Origin: JBLHZY01 sp050633265
GTDB lineage: Bacteria > Pseudomonadota > Alphaproteobacteria > Rhodobacterales > Rhodobacteraceae
Direction of reading: 5' to 3'
Length of the DNA stretch: 64,000 nt
NCBI GenBank assembly: GCA_050633265.1
Contig: JBOEGE010000002.1
Location: forward strand, 62,001 to 126,000
Position numbers and translations under genes: made by a program. This document shows positions 50,573 to 60,089 of the stretch, piece after piece (positions within the stretch are counted from its first letter, which is position 1; the number at the start of each line of letters is the position of its first letter). Below the pieces are notes generated by a model. The model did no database searches and was not told the origin of the DNA. It saw only the letters and a list, made by a program, of their open reading frames with translations.

Positions 50573-52458
50573 GCGCTTTTCTTTTCTTCGCGCGCTTGGT
50601 CCAACTGGGCAACCAAAGAGGTTTCCAACTCTTTGTCCAGCGCCTTTGCGCGCTCCAAATAAGCGGTGTTCTGAGCAACGGGAATATCCGGACTCCAAAG
50701 CTCGGCCAATTCGCGCAGAGCGGCGCGGTCATGGCGGAAGAACGCATGTTCCAGCTCGCTCGCCTCAAAGTCAGAAAGCCCCATCCCTTCAAGGGCATAG
50801 CGCCCGGCCCGAAGCGAGCTATCAAACATTTCGCGCACGATCTTATCCGCGCCCGCCTTATACAGTTCATAAACATGCAAACGATCGCGCGCCCGGGCGA
50901 TGATGAAAATATCGGGCCGCTTTGAGCGCGCATAGGCCACGAGTTTGTTGGTCGCCGCACGATCGTCCAGCGCCACAACCAAAACCTTCGCCGTCTCAAG
51001 CCCGGCCGCTTGCAGCATCTCAGGGCGGGTCGGATCGCCAAAGAAGCTTTTGAACCCAAATTTGCGCATCAACTGAATGGTCGGCAGGTCGTGATCCAAA
51101 ACGGTCGTGCCAAAGCCGGAACTTTGCACCAATCGGTTGACAACCTGGCCAAACCGCCCGATCCCGGCGATGATGATCTCTTGCTGGTCATCGACCTCAT
51201 CATGGGGCGTGCCATCGGCGGCGTTGCTTTCGGCCATCCGCTTGGACAGGCGATCATAGGCGATGAAAAACAGCGGTGTGAGCAGCATCGACAGCGCCAC
51301 GACAAGCAAAACCAGCTCGCCCATTCTATCGCTCAAAACCGATTGCTGAAGCGCAAAGGAAACCAGCACAAAGCCAAATTCCCCGGCCTGAGCAAGCGAA
51401 AGGGTAAACAGCCATTTTTGCCGCCGCTTCAGCCCGAAAATATAGGTGAGCAACAAGAGCACAGCCCCTTTGATCAGCGCGAGCAAGAGCACCAGCCCAA
51501 GGATCAAAACCGGCTGCGAAAAGAGCAGGCCAAAGTTGATGCCCGCACCAACCGTGATGAAAAACAGCCCAAGCAAGAGGCCTTTGAAGGGCTGAATGTC
51601 GCTCTCAAGCTCATGGCGAAACTCGGTATTGGCAAGAACAACGCCGGCCAGAAACGTTCCCAAAGCCGGCGAGAGCCCGACCGAGAGCATCAGCATCGCA
51701 ATGCCCACAACAATCAGCAAAGCAACGGCGGTATATAGCTCGCTCAGATGGGCCGAATGGATGAAGCGAAACAGCGGGCGGGTCAAAAAGACACCGGCAA
51801 AAATGATCGCCGCAATCGCGCCCAAAGTCATCAAAGCAACGCCCCAACCGGGCAGCCCATCAATCAGTGAAATCGCGCCGTGAACCTCTTCTGGCTTGGG
51901 CCGCACCATTGAGCCATCGGGGGCAAAAACCATCCCCGCAGGCGCGCCAAGCAGCGGGATCACAATCAGCATCGGGATCACAGCGATATCTTGCGTCAGC
52001 AGCACCGAAAACGCCGAGCGCCCGCCGCCTGTGCGCATCAAGCCCTTTTCCGTAAGGGTTTGCAGCACGATCGCGGTCGAGGAAAGCGCAACAATCATCC
52101 CCAAAGCTATGCCCACATTCAGACTTTGCCCAAAGAATTTAACCGCAATGACAATCACCAAACCCATCGTTAGCGTGATCTGCAACCCGCCAAGCCCAAG
52201 CAAACGATGCCGCATTTCCCAGAGCGCGCGCGGCTCAAGCTCAAGCCCGATCAAGAACAGCATCATCACAACGCCGAACTCAGCAAAATGCTGCAAATCT
52301 TGTGTCTCGGAATGCCCGACAAGGCCCAAAATCGGCCCGATCACGATCCCGGCCAGCAAATAGCCAAGCACCGAGCCAAGCCCAAGACGCGAGGCAATCG
52401 GCACAGCAATAACCGTGGCCGCCAAGTAGATCGTCGCTTGAAAAAGAAAGCCTTCCAC
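50569..52458 (-). CDS. Kef-type potassium/proton antiporter with TrkA-N domain (CPA2)
   Basis: This is a monovalent cation:proton antiporter-2 protein of about 629 residues. It has some twelve hydrophobic segments in the first 390 residues (for example GLGSVLGYLLAGIVIGPILGL in part, FGVVMMLFLIGLELEP). A cytoplasmic RCK/TrkA-N domain follows with IIAGIGRFGQVVNRLV and a second nucleotide-site region. This resembles KefB/KefC, which export potassium under electrophile stress. GTG 52458 is preferred because AAGGA lies about 7 nt upstream; an ATG at 52515 is an alternative adding 19 residues. It is convergent with cobT. Confidence 0.88.
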   Translation of the reverse strand: MEGFLFQATIYLAATVIAVPIASRLGLGSVLGYLLAGIVIGPILGLVGHSETQDLQHFAEFGVVMMLFLIGLELEPRALWEMRHRLLGLGGLQITLTMGLVIVIAVKFFGQSLNVGIALGMIVALSSTAIVLQTLTEKGLMRTGGGRSAFSVLLTQDIAVIPMLIVIPLLGAPAGMVFAPDGSMVRPKPEEVHGAISLIDGLPGWGVALMTLGAIAAIIFAGVFLTRPLFRFIHSAHLSELYTAVALLIVVGIAMLMLSVGLSPALGTFLAGVVLANTEFRHELESDIQPFKGLLLGLFFITVGAGINFGLLFSQPVLILGLVLLLALIKGAVLLLLTYIFGLKRRQKWLFTLSLAQAGEFGFVLVSFALQQSVLSDRMGELVLLVVALSMLLTPLFFIAYDRLSKRMAESNAADGTPHDEVDDQQEIIIAGIGRFGQVVNRLVQSSGFGTTVLDHDLPTIQLMRKFGFKSFFGDPTRPEMLQAAGLETAKVLVVALDDRAATNKLVAYARSKRPDIFIIARARDRLHVYELYKAGADKIVREMFDSSLRAGRYALEGMGLSDFEASELEHAFFRHDRAALRELAELWSPDIPVAQNTAYLERAKALDKELETSLVAQLDQAREEKKSA

Positions 52459-52539
52459 GGGGGTATCCTTGGTCTTTAGGGGCGAAATCGCAGCTGAATC
52501 ATCAATACCTGCCAAACCTAGCAGGGGCGGGGCGGGGCG

Positions 52540-52995
52540 TCAGGTCGGAAGTGGTGCATCGGGCTTAAATTGATCCATAACGATCTGGCTTTGCACCCTG
52601 GCGACCGTCGGATGCGGCAAAAGCACCTCATGGATCAGCGCATTGAGCGCGCCAAGATCCTGGCAATAGACCCGCAGCAAATAATCCGCCTCTCCGGTCA
52701 GTGTCCAGGCCGAGATGATCTCTGGGTGGCGCGCCACGGTGCGGGCAAATTCGAGAACCCGGGCCGGTTCATGCGTGGCCATTTGGACCTGAACAAAGGC
52801 CTGAACATCAAGCCCCAAAGCATGCGGGGAAAGCCGCGCCGCATAGCCCTCGATATAGCCCTCTGCCTCAAGCCGCTGGCGCCTGCGCCCGGCCTGCGAA
52901 GGGGAAAGGTTCAGCGCTTCGCCCAATTGCTGGGCGGTCAGATGGGCATCCTTTTGCAGGGCGGCCAGAAGGCGCGAATCTATTTGATCAATCAT
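52540..52995 (-). CDS. Lrp/AsnC family transcriptional regulator
   Basis: This 151-residue regulator has an N-terminal helix-turn-helix (IDSRLLAALQKDAHLTAQQLGEALNLSPSQAGRRRQRLE in parts, about 4-42). A C-terminal RAM/ACT-like ligand domain contains VQVQMATHEPARVLEF, ISAWTLTGEADYLLRV and LLPHPTVARVQSQIV. ATG 52995 has AAGGA about 9 nt upstream; the much longer open frame is antisense to hppD. Divergent placement 138 bp from hppD suggests it controls tyrosine/phenylalanine catabolism, as Lrp-type regulators beside hppD commonly do. Confidence 0.9.
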   Translation of the reverse strand: MIDQIDSRLLAALQKDAHLTAQQLGEALNLSPSQAGRRRQRLEAEGYIEGYAARLSPHALGLDVQAFVQVQMATHEPARVLEFARTVARHPEIISAWTLTGEADYLLRVYCQDLGALNALIHEVLLPHPTVARVQSQIVMDQFKPDAPLPT

Positions 52996-53133
52996 ATGCG
53001 GGTTCCTTGCGCTATCTCTCAAGGTAATGCGTAATTCGCGCGTTTCAATCCCTATTGCTGCGGCATTTTGCGCAGAATCCGCCCCCAATGCGCGATAAAT
53101 TGCCCATAACGCACCCAAATACAGGAGGCCGCA

Positions 53134-54231
53134 ATGGGCCCATTTCCGCATGATGCTCCCAAAGCCACGATCAACGCCGAAAACCCCGCCGGCACCGATG
53201 GGTTTGAGTTTGTCGAATTCGCCCATCCAGAGCCACAAGCCCTGCGCGATCTTTTCGCCAAAATGGGATATACCCACACCGCGACCCATAAAACCAAGGC
53301 CATTGAGCTCTGGCAGCAAGGCGATATCACCTATGTGATCAACATGGAGCCGGGCAGCCACGCGACCGATTTTGTCGCCACTCACGGGCCCTGCGCGCCC
53401 TCCATGGCGTGGCGGGTTGTCGATGCGCAGCACGCCTTTGATCATGCGATTGCCAAAGGGGCCAAAGCCTATGAGGGCCGCGGCAAAACGATGGATGTGC
53501 CGGCGATCATCGGCATCGGCGGCTCGCTGATCTATTTCATCGAGGATTATTACGAGACCTCGCCCTATAACACCGAGTTCAACTGGATCGCCAAGGCCCA
53601 TCCCGAGGGGGTTGGCTTTTATTATCTCGATCACCTGACCCATAATGTTCACAAGGGCAATATGGACATCTGGTTCAAATTCTACGGCGATCTCTTTGGA
53701 TTTAAGGAAATCCGCTTCTTTGATATTCAGGGCAAATACACCGGCCTGACAAGCCGCGCGCTGACCTCGCCTTGCGGGCGTATCCGTATCCCGATCAATG
53801 AGGATCGCGGCGAAAAGGGCCAGATCGTTGAATATCTCAAGCGCTATAATGGCGAGGGAATTCAACATATTGCAGTCGGCGCGCGCGAAATCTACAGCGC
53901 CACGGATGAGATTTATACCCGCGGATTGCGCTTCATGCCCGGCCCGCCCGAAACCTATTATGCGCTGAGCAAAGCGCGCGTTGCCGATCACCAAGAGCCG
54001 CTGGATCGGATGATGAAACACGGCATCCTGATTGATGGCGAAGGGGTTGTTGATGGGGGCGAGACGCGCATTCTGTTACAGATTTTCTCCAAAACGGTGA
54101 TTGGCCCGATCTTCTTTGAGTTCATTCAGCGCAAGGGCGATGATGGCTTTGGCGAGGGCAATTTTCGCGCCCTGTTTGAAAGCATCGAAGCGGATCAGAT
54201 CGCGCGCGGCGTCTTGGATGAAGCGGGTTAA
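53134..54231 (+). CDS. hppD: 4-hydroxyphenylpyruvate dioxygenase
   Basis: HPPD converts 4-hydroxyphenylpyruvate to homogentisate with Fe(II) and oxygen in tyrosine breakdown. The 365-residue protein has the vicinal oxygen chelate folds. The metal ligands can be placed at the His in YLDHLTHNVHKGN, the His in GIQHIAVGA and the Glu in FFEFIQRKGDDGFGEGNFRALF (in part). The C-terminal GDDGFGEGN signature is intact. A cupin gene follows about 65 bp downstream. The divergent Lrp-type gene is the probable regulator. Homogentisate dioxygenase is not in the window. Confidence 0.95.
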   Translation: MGPFPHDAPKATINAENPAGTDGFEFVEFAHPEPQALRDLFAKMGYTHTATHKTKAIELWQQGDITYVINMEPGSHATDFVATHGPCAPSMAWRVVDAQHAFDHAIAKGAKAYEGRGKTMDVPAIIGIGGSLIYFIEDYYETSPYNTEFNWIAKAHPEGVGFYYLDHLTHNVHKGNMDIWFKFYGDLFGFKEIRFFDIQGKYTGLTSRALTSPCGRIRIPINEDRGEKGQIVEYLKRYNGEGIQHIAVGAREIYSATDEIYTRGLRFMPGPPETYYALSKARVADHQEPLDRMMKHGILIDGEGVVDGGETRILLQIFSKTVIGPIFFEFIQRKGDDGFGEGNFRALFESIEADQIARGVLDEAG

Positions 54232-54295
54232 GCACAGCATTTGAAAGCTGCGATTTTGCGGCCTATGGTGATCCCAACCTGTGAGGAGAGATGCC

Positions 54296-54778
54296 ATGAC
54301 CGCGCCCAAACCGCTTGCCATTCATGCCGCTAAAGCGCCTGCGCGCGCCAAGCCCTCATTCTATCCCGCGCCCTTTGCCGCCCGTATGGAAGGGCGCAGC
54401 AAACAGCCCCTTGGCGATCTCTTTGGGCTGCAAAACTTTGGCATCAATCGCACGACTTTGGCGCCGGGCGCCCAAAGCGCCTTGCTGCATCGTCATTCCA
54501 TACAGGACGAATTCATCTATGTGCTCGAAGGCGATATAACCCTTGTCACCGAAGAGGAAGAAATCCTCCTAAGCCCCGGAATGTGCGCCGGTTTTCCCGC
54601 CGCAGGCCATGCGCATGCGCTGCATAACAAAAGCAATGCTCCGGCGATCTATCTTGAGATCGGGGATCGCAGCAAAGGCGATGAAGCCAGCTATCCACAG
54701 GATGATTTGGTGGCCAAGATGGGCGCGGATGGCTGGGAATTCACCCATAAAGATGGCGCGCCCTATCCAAAGGGTTAA
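54296..54778 (+). CDS. cupin domain protein
   Basis: This 160-residue protein has one cupin barrel. The first motif carries metal-ligand candidates LLHRHSIQDEFIYVLEGDITLV (His, His, Glu). The second motif is FPAAGHAHALHNKSNAPAIYLEIG. ATG 54296 has GGAGAG at good spacing; the GTG at 54281 is rejected. The position after hppD suggests cotranscription and perhaps a role in aromatic breakdown, but no substrate can be deduced from sequence. Confidence 0.8.
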   Translation: MTAPKPLAIHAAKAPARAKPSFYPAPFAARMEGRSKQPLGDLFGLQNFGINRTTLAPGAQSALLHRHSIQDEFIYVLEGDITLVTEEEEILLSPGMCAGFPAAGHAHALHNKSNAPAIYLEIGDRSKGDEASYPQDDLVAKMGADGWEFTHKDGAPYPKG

Positions 54779-54784
54779 GCCCCT

Positions 54785-57700
54785 TTAGCCGGCCAGTTCT
54801 ATCGAAATATCGCGGCCGTTTTTGGTATAGGTCAGCTCATCCTTGCCGATCGCGCGCACGCGGCCCCCATCAATGCGATCCCCAACCTTGACCTTCACAT
54901 GACGCCCCGATTTTAGCCGCACCAAGGCGCGCCGCTGCGATCCAGAACTATAGACCCCGATAAGATTGATCCGGTTGAGATTGATCGCGTTGCGCACGGT
55001 GGCTTGGCGCGCCACAGAGGCCGATGTTGGGATTGATGGTGCGCGCGGGGCGGCGGCGGCAACAACGGCGGCGGTTTCCCCAGTGCCAACGGTTTCACCA
55101 CTTGGCGCATCGGGCTGGCGGGCGCGGGCCTGGGCGGCGGCGGCAACGGTTTTCTCAAAATCGCGCGGGCGCGGGTTGGGGCGGGCTTGCACCAAGGCGC
55201 GCGAAATGCGGATCGCTTCGGGCGCAGGAACGACGGCAGCAGCGGCCGCGGGCGCTTCTGTCAGCGCGGTTGAGGCGGCCGAGGCAGCCTGCGCCGCAGC
55301 GGCCGCATTGATCCGCGCCGCTTCATCCGCTTGCGCTGCATTTTGTGCCGCAGCCACATCCGCAAGGCGCTTTGCTTCGGCTTCTTGGGCGGCGCGTTCA
55401 ATCGAAGCGGGCCGCGCTTGCGGGCGGATCGATGCGATCTGAACCCGGGTCAGCCCGCCAAAGGTGGCGCGCTCATTCTGCTCGACCAGATCACCGGGGC
55501 GCGGGGTTGGGCGAAAGGCGCGCAGCCGGTTTGTGCTCTCTGTGTCGCTTGCGTCTTGGGCCAATTGCGCGCGTGCAGCAACATCGGCCTCGGCGCGAAA
55601 GGCTGTCACAACGGGCGGGCGGCCAGCAAAGACGCGAATGCCATCCGGGGTCAGCGCGCCTTCGGGCGTTGCGATCACAAGGCCGCGCGCATCCAGATCA
55701 AAGCGCGATCCGGCGGGCGCAGGGCCCGTCACGCTGCCGGGTTGATTGTCCAAGGACTCCGGGCGCGCCACAGGCAAAGCAACCGCATCTTGGCCCGTGA
55801 TCGTTGGATCAATCGAAGCGATATAGACATCCTCAACCCGATCTTGCCCTTCACGAAGTGGCGCAGAATCCGGTGTCAGCGGCCAAATGCCTGTCGCTGC
55901 ATATTGCCGGGCAACGGCTTCAGGGCTTTGGGCGGAGGGGGCGCTTTGGGCGGTTTGTGGATTTGGCGCAGGCGTTTCAGGGCGCGCGCCGGGATCAATT
56001 TGCGCCGGGGTTTGATCGGTTATGGAAGGGGCCGGAAGCCGCGCCTGATCGGCCTGACCAATTGGCGCAGAGCCGCGATCAGGCAGCGCAGGATCAGCAT
56101 TGGCAAAATCAGGGCTCGCGCGCTCGGGCGCTTCAATCCCCGCATCGGGCCCCGGACCCGCACTTTGCAGCGGCTCATCCTCAATCAAGAAACGCGACAA
56201 CCAGGCAAGCACCAAAAGCCCAACCACCAATCCCCCAATCAGGATCAGCCCAAGGTTCTTTGGCTTGCCGCGCACCTCGCCCTTTTTGGCCCGGCGCGCG
56301 CCAAAGACAGTCAGCGATTGCGCCTCTTTTTCGCTTAGAACGATCGGTGCTTCTGGCTCGACAAAGGCGGTTTTGGAACTGTCGCTGCCGGGCCGATTGA
56401 AATCGGTGAGCGGCGGCGCAAGGGGCGGGGTGCCTTTTGCATCGGGGCTTTTCGCGCTGACGCTTGGCGCAGTTTTGCCTGAAGGCGCGCTCTTGGACGC
56501 AGGCGCAGGCGCGGCGGCACCGGGCTGCTTGGCCGCAGATAGATTGGCAGTGGACGGATTGGCAATGGGCGGCACAGTGCGCGCGCCGCCAATGGTAACA
56601 CCCGCCGCCGGGCCTGCCGGAATAGGGCTTGGCGCTTCAACGGTGCTCGGCTCTGGCCGCTCAATCTTGGGCGCGCGCGGCGAAGGAACGGGGGGCGGCT
56701 CGGGCAGGGGGCCGGGCTTTGGTTTGGCGGGTTTTGCTTTGCGCGTGATCTCGGGTTTTGCGGCTTTGGGCTCATCCGCAAGGCCGGGCGCATTGACCGA
56801 CATATGCGTTGTTTTGGGCGCGCGGGTTGCGCCGCCGATCTCGGGGGCTGCGCCAAAACCGATCCGCGAAGGCACATCCTTAAGGCGCGGCGCAATATCT
56901 TCGCTTGGCGGCACAATGCGGCGCGAAACAAAGGCGCTTTCGCTTGGCGCAGACTGTGGGTCTGGCTCGGCTATTTCAGGCGCTACTATTTCTGGCGCAG
57001 GTTCTTCTTCTGCGGCCTGTGATACCTGATCTGTGGCTGTATCTGGGTCTGAGGTGGGCGCAGCGGGCGGCGCCTCTGAAAGCGGATCTGAGGAGGATGA
57101 TTTGCGTTCTGGCGCTGCGGCAAGAGCGGCCTGCGCATCCAAATCCGCAAAGAAATCGGGCGCCTCTTCAATGGTTTCGCTGCTCACATCTGCTGTTTGC
57201 GGCGCGGCAGCTGGCGCGCCAAGTGCGGCGGCCTCTGTTTGCGCTGCGCTTGAAGGGGCGGCTGCTTCGCCCGGATCGGCCAGTTGGGGCTGCGCGGCTT
57301 CAATCGTCACAGGCGCGCCGGCCAAAATCTTGGTGGCGATCTGATCGCGCTCGATCTCCTCACCCTGCGCAAGAAGCGCCGCCGCCCCTTTGGCCGGGCC
57401 AAAGAATGGCTCGCCGATGAAGGTTCCCTGTTCAGGGATCGCGGCAAAAGAGGCCGGATTGAAACGATGCTCAGCAGCAAAGCTTTCGGCCTCATCCAAG
57501 GTTTCGCGCGCCACCGCCGCAACAAAAAGAACGCCGCCCTCGGCGCTCCAATCATAGGCGATCTCATCCAGTGCATAGGGGGTTGCCCCGTCAAGCTCGG
57601 CATGGATCGCGGCTTTGCGCGCGGCCAGATCTTCGCCGGGATCGGGCATTTGGCGATAAAGGATTTGCGAATTGGGGATGATCAGCTTGCTGGCCAACCC

Positions 57701-57862
57701 AGCCGAGCTCAGATCGCTGGCTTTCTTGCGCAGATACGCCAGCTCGCCAGCCAAATCGGCAACATCGAGCTGCACATCGCCAACCGCATGCCAGCCACCA
57801 CGCGTGCGGTGCAAAAGGCTGATGCCATCATGGCTAAGATTTAGGGCAAAACTCGGTTTCAT
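54785..57862 (-). CDS. large single-pass membrane protein: PilM/GspL-like N-terminus, PilP/GspC-like C-terminus
   Basis: This 1025-residue protein has an unusual architecture. Residues 1-160 look like a PilM/GspL-type actin-like domain (SFALNLSHDGISLLHR, LIIPNSQILYRQMP, ELDGATPYALDEIAYDW). Residues about 165-530 are an Ala/Pro/Glu-rich disordered linker. One membrane helix lies at about 537-560 (LGLILIGGLVVGLLVLAWLS). A second low-complexity Ala/Pro-rich region follows, and a compact C-terminal domain (about 955-1025) reads INLIGVYSSGSQRRALVRLKSGRHVKVKVGD in segments, like PilP/GspC homology regions. No pilus or type II secretion gene is adjacent. Domain assignments are by pattern and moderately uncertain. 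Confidence 0.7.
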   Translation of the reverse strand: MKPSFALNLSHDGISLLHRTRGGWHAVGDVQLDVADLAGELAYLRKKASDLSSAGLASKLIIPNSQILYRQMPDPGEDLAARKAAIHAELDGATPYALDEIAYDWSAEGGVLFVAAVARETLDEAESFAAEHRFNPASFAAIPEQGTFIGEPFFGPAKGAAALLAQGEEIERDQIATKILAGAPVTIEAAQPQLADPGEAAAPSSAAQTEAAALGAPAAAPQTADVSSETIEEAPDFFADLDAQAALAAAPERKSSSSDPLSEAPPAAPTSDPDTATDQVSQAAEEEPAPEIVAPEIAEPDPQSAPSESAFVSRRIVPPSEDIAPRLKDVPSRIGFGAAPEIGGATRAPKTTHMSVNAPGLADEPKAAKPEITRKAKPAKPKPGPLPEPPPVPSPRAPKIERPEPSTVEAPSPIPAGPAAGVTIGGARTVPPIANPSTANLSAAKQPGAAAPAPASKSAPSGKTAPSVSAKSPDAKGTPPLAPPLTDFNRPGSDSSKTAFVEPEAPIVLSEKEAQSLTVFGARRAKKGEVRGKPKNLGLILIGGLVVGLLVLAWLSRFLIEDEPLQSAGPGPDAGIEAPERASPDFANADPALPDRGSAPIGQADQARLPAPSITDQTPAQIDPGARPETPAPNPQTAQSAPSAQSPEAVARQYAATGIWPLTPDSAPLREGQDRVEDVYIASIDPTITGQDAVALPVARPESLDNQPGSVTGPAPAGSRFDLDARGLVIATPEGALTPDGIRVFAGRPPVVTAFRAEADVAARAQLAQDASDTESTNRLRAFRPTPRPGDLVEQNERATFGGLTRVQIASIRPQARPASIERAAQEAEAKRLADVAAAQNAAQADEAARINAAAAAQAASAASTALTEAPAAAAAVVPAPEAIRISRALVQARPNPRPRDFEKTVAAAAQARARQPDAPSGETVGTGETAAVVAAAAPRAPSIPTSASVARQATVRNAINLNRINLIGVYSSGSQRRALVRLKSGRHVKVKVGDRIDGGRVRAIGKDELTYTKNGRDISIELAG

Positions 57863-57984
57863 CCGCCAGCTCTAACACAAGAATTCATATCAGTTCACGC
57901 CCTGCCGCAACAAAGGAAAGCCTATAGCAGGATTCTGCTGAGGGAAAGGGAAAGCGCGCGCCGGGGTTTGGCGCGCAGATCATT

Positions 57985-58015
57985 CGCCCGGGCGCGATAA
58001 ATCTGTGCCCGGGCG
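57985..58015. repeat. 9-bp GC-rich inverted repeat downstream of metY
   Basis: CGCCCGGGC and GCCCGGGCG form a 9-bp stem around a 13-base loop, 17 bp after the metY stop. On the plus strand it is followed by CGTGTTTT; on the minus strand, the direction of metY, no T-tract follows. It may stabilise the metY mRNA end or terminate an antisense transcript. Confidence 0.5.
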
Positions 58016-58031
58016 CGTGTTTTAAGCGGGA

Positions 58032-59321
58032 TCAGCCGCGCGCCGCATTCAGCGCTTGATCCAGATCGGCGATCAAATCTGCGGCATCTTCTGTTCCGAT
58101 GGAAATCCGAACCATATTTGGCGCCGCACCCGCCGCGATCTGTTCTGCTTCATTTAACTGGCGATGGGTGGTTGAGGCGGGGTGAATGACAAGCGAGCGC
58201 GTATCCCCCAAATTGGCCACATGCGAGAAAAGATTGAGCGATTCCACAAACTTAACACATGCATCATAGCCCCCTTTCAGCGAGATGGTGAACAAAGCCC
58301 CCGCGCCTTTGGGGCAAATCGCCTTGGCACGATCCGCATAGGGCGAAGAGGGCAGCCCCGCATATGTGACCTTCTCAACGCGGGCATCTGCCTCAAGCCA
58401 GCCTGCAATCTCTTTGGCATTGGCAACATGGCGATCCATGCGCAGGCTCAGCGTCTCAATCCCCATCAAAGTATAATGCGCGGCCTGAGGATTGAGCGTC
58501 ATGCCCAGATCGCGCAGGCCAATGGCGATGCCGTGAAAGGTAAAGGCCAGCGGGCCAAATGTTTCATGAAATTTCAGCCCGTGATAGGCGGGTTCCGGCT
58601 GCGAGAGCGAGGGGAATTTATCCGAAGCGGACCAATCAAAATTGCCGCTGTCAATCACAACGCCGCCCGTCACCGTCCCGTTGCCTGTCAGGTATTTGGT
58701 GGTGGAATGAACGACGAGCGTTGCGCCATGTTTGATCGGATTGCACAAGTAAGGCGTTGCGGATGTGTTATCGACAATCAGCGGAATGCCAGCCCGATCA
58801 GAGATGGCCGAAATCGCATCCAGATCGGTGATATAGCCGCCCGGATTGGCGATGCTTTCGCAGAAAATCGCGCGGGTATTGTCGTCAATCGCGGCCTCAA
58901 CGGCGGCCAGATCATCGAAATCAACAAAGGTACAAGACCAGCCGAACCGCTTGATCGTCTGGCTAAACTGCGTGAGCGTCCCGCCATAAGCCCTTGTTGA
59001 AGCAACGATATTCAGCCCCGGCCCCATAAGCGGGAAAAGCGCCATGATCTGGGCCGCGTGGCCCGAGGAGCAACAAACCGCGCCTTGCCCGCCCTCTAAG
59101 GTCGCAAGCCGCTCTTGCAGCACAGCGACCGTTGGATTGGTCAGGCGCGAATAGATATAGCCAACCTCTTGCAGGTTAAACAGCGCCGCCGCGTGATCGG
59201 TATCGCGAAACACATATGCCGTGGTTTGATAGATCGGCGTTTGGCGTGCGCCGGTGGCCGGATCGGGGCGCGCACCTGCATGAATTTGCAACGTGTTAAA
59301 GCCGTAGTCTGGATCGCTCAT
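58032..59321 (-). CDS. metY: O-acetylhomoserine sulfhydrylase (aminocarboxypropyltransferase)
   Basis: This is a PLP enzyme of the Cys/Met metabolism family that forms homocysteine from O-acetylhomoserine and sulfide. The 429-residue protein starts GFNTLQIHAGARPDPATGARQ and has YSRLTNPTVAVLQERLATLEGG. The PLP lysine lies in VHSTTKYLTGNGTVTGG, and HPASTTHRQLNEAEQ is near the C-terminus. The extended length and GFxTxxIHAG start favour MetY over MetZ. GGAGGAT precedes the ATG. No SAM riboswitch is recognisable upstream. Confidence 0.93.
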   Translation of the reverse strand: MSDPDYGFNTLQIHAGARPDPATGARQTPIYQTTAYVFRDTDHAAALFNLQEVGYIYSRLTNPTVAVLQERLATLEGGQGAVCCSSGHAAQIMALFPLMGPGLNIVASTRAYGGTLTQFSQTIKRFGWSCTFVDFDDLAAVEAAIDDNTRAIFCESIANPGGYITDLDAISAISDRAGIPLIVDNTSATPYLCNPIKHGATLVVHSTTKYLTGNGTVTGGVVIDSGNFDWSASDKFPSLSQPEPAYHGLKFHETFGPLAFTFHGIAIGLRDLGMTLNPQAAHYTLMGIETLSLRMDRHVANAKEIAGWLEADARVEKVTYAGLPSSPYADRAKAICPKGAGALFTISLKGGYDACVKFVESLNLFSHVANLGDTRSLVIHPASTTHRQLNEAEQIAAGAAPNMVRISIGTEDAADLIADLDQALNAARG

Positions 59322-59397
59322 AATATCCTCCCAAGGTTAATGGCCAAACGCTAGGTCAACGCCCGCTCAGTGGCAATCAGCTTTCGGGGGGCGCGGA

Positions 59398-59979
59398 TCA
59401 TGGGCGGCGCAACAGGCCAAGCGCATGAACGCGTATATCGCGCGGCCAGTTTGAGATTTTGGCGGCAAAATCATTGGGTTCATTGGCATAAAGCGCGCGC
59501 ACGGCCTCTTCAAATCCGGGCAGATCGCCGCCGATCGCGCTTAAGAAACGATAGGCGGCATCGCGCTGCCCGGGGGCGTTGTCCAATGCGGCCTCATCTT
59601 TGCGCGCCTCATCAACCAGCCTGCGGATCGTGGCAGAGGCCCCGCCGCGCTGCGTGGCGAGCCATTCCCAATGGCGCGGCAAAAGCGTTATTTCGCGCGC
59701 CGTGACGCCAAGCTTGGGCCGCCCTCGGCCGCGCCCCTGAACACGGCCGCGCGGGGAAGGTTCATCGGCGGCGGGCTTGCGGCGATAGCGCGCGGCAATG
59801 GCCTGCGCGCCCCCGCTGAGATCAAGATCAACCGCGCGCCCATCGGCATCGTGAAAAACCAGATAGCCATTGGCATTGGGATCGGCCCCGGCCGCAGCAA
59901 GCGCTTGGGCCACATCAAGCGGCGCACCAGAGGCGATTTTGCGGTGGCCGTGAAAGGCGGTGATGGTCTGAATGCTCAT
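59398..59979 (-). CDS. DUF2239 family protein
   Basis: This 193-residue protein matches the DUF2239 pattern. The N-terminus (SIQTITAFHGHRKIASG, YLVFHDADGRAVDLDLSGG) is followed by a basic linker RGRVQGRGRGRPKLGVTAREITLLPRHWEWL, given in part. The C-terminal helical part has GGASATIRRLVDEAR and AAYRFLSAIGGDLPGFEEA. The basic middle with an arginine-rich segment suggests nucleic-acid contact, but no function is established. It is transcribed toward metY, 76 bp away. Confidence 0.82.
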   Translation of the reverse strand: MSIQTITAFHGHRKIASGAPLDVAQALAAAGADPNANGYLVFHDADGRAVDLDLSGGAQAIAARYRRKPAADEPSPRGRVQGRGRGRPKLGVTAREITLLPRHWEWLATQRGGASATIRRLVDEARKDEAALDNAPGQRDAAYRFLSAIGGDLPGFEEAVRALYANEPNDFAAKISNWPRDIRVHALGLLRRP

Positions 59980-60089
59980 GTCACTCTCTTTTGGGGCTTT
60001 TCAAATCTGTGCATTCTATTTATACCCGGGTAAAATAAAGTCAACCAGAGGCGCGAAGAATTGGCGCTACATTAGTGAGGGCCAAGGAC

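Noticed and set aside
55331..56338. 335-codon plus-strand open frame within the large membrane-protein gene
   Set aside because: It arises from the Ala/Pro-rich low-complexity DNA of the opposite strand; the translation is Arg/Gly-rich with no domain.
59322..59397. Possible SAM-II riboswitch upstream of metY
   Set aside because: A TTGACC and a GCTGAT segment caught attention, but the pseudoknot core (GCTAAA followed by GGG) is absent and the spacing does not fit.
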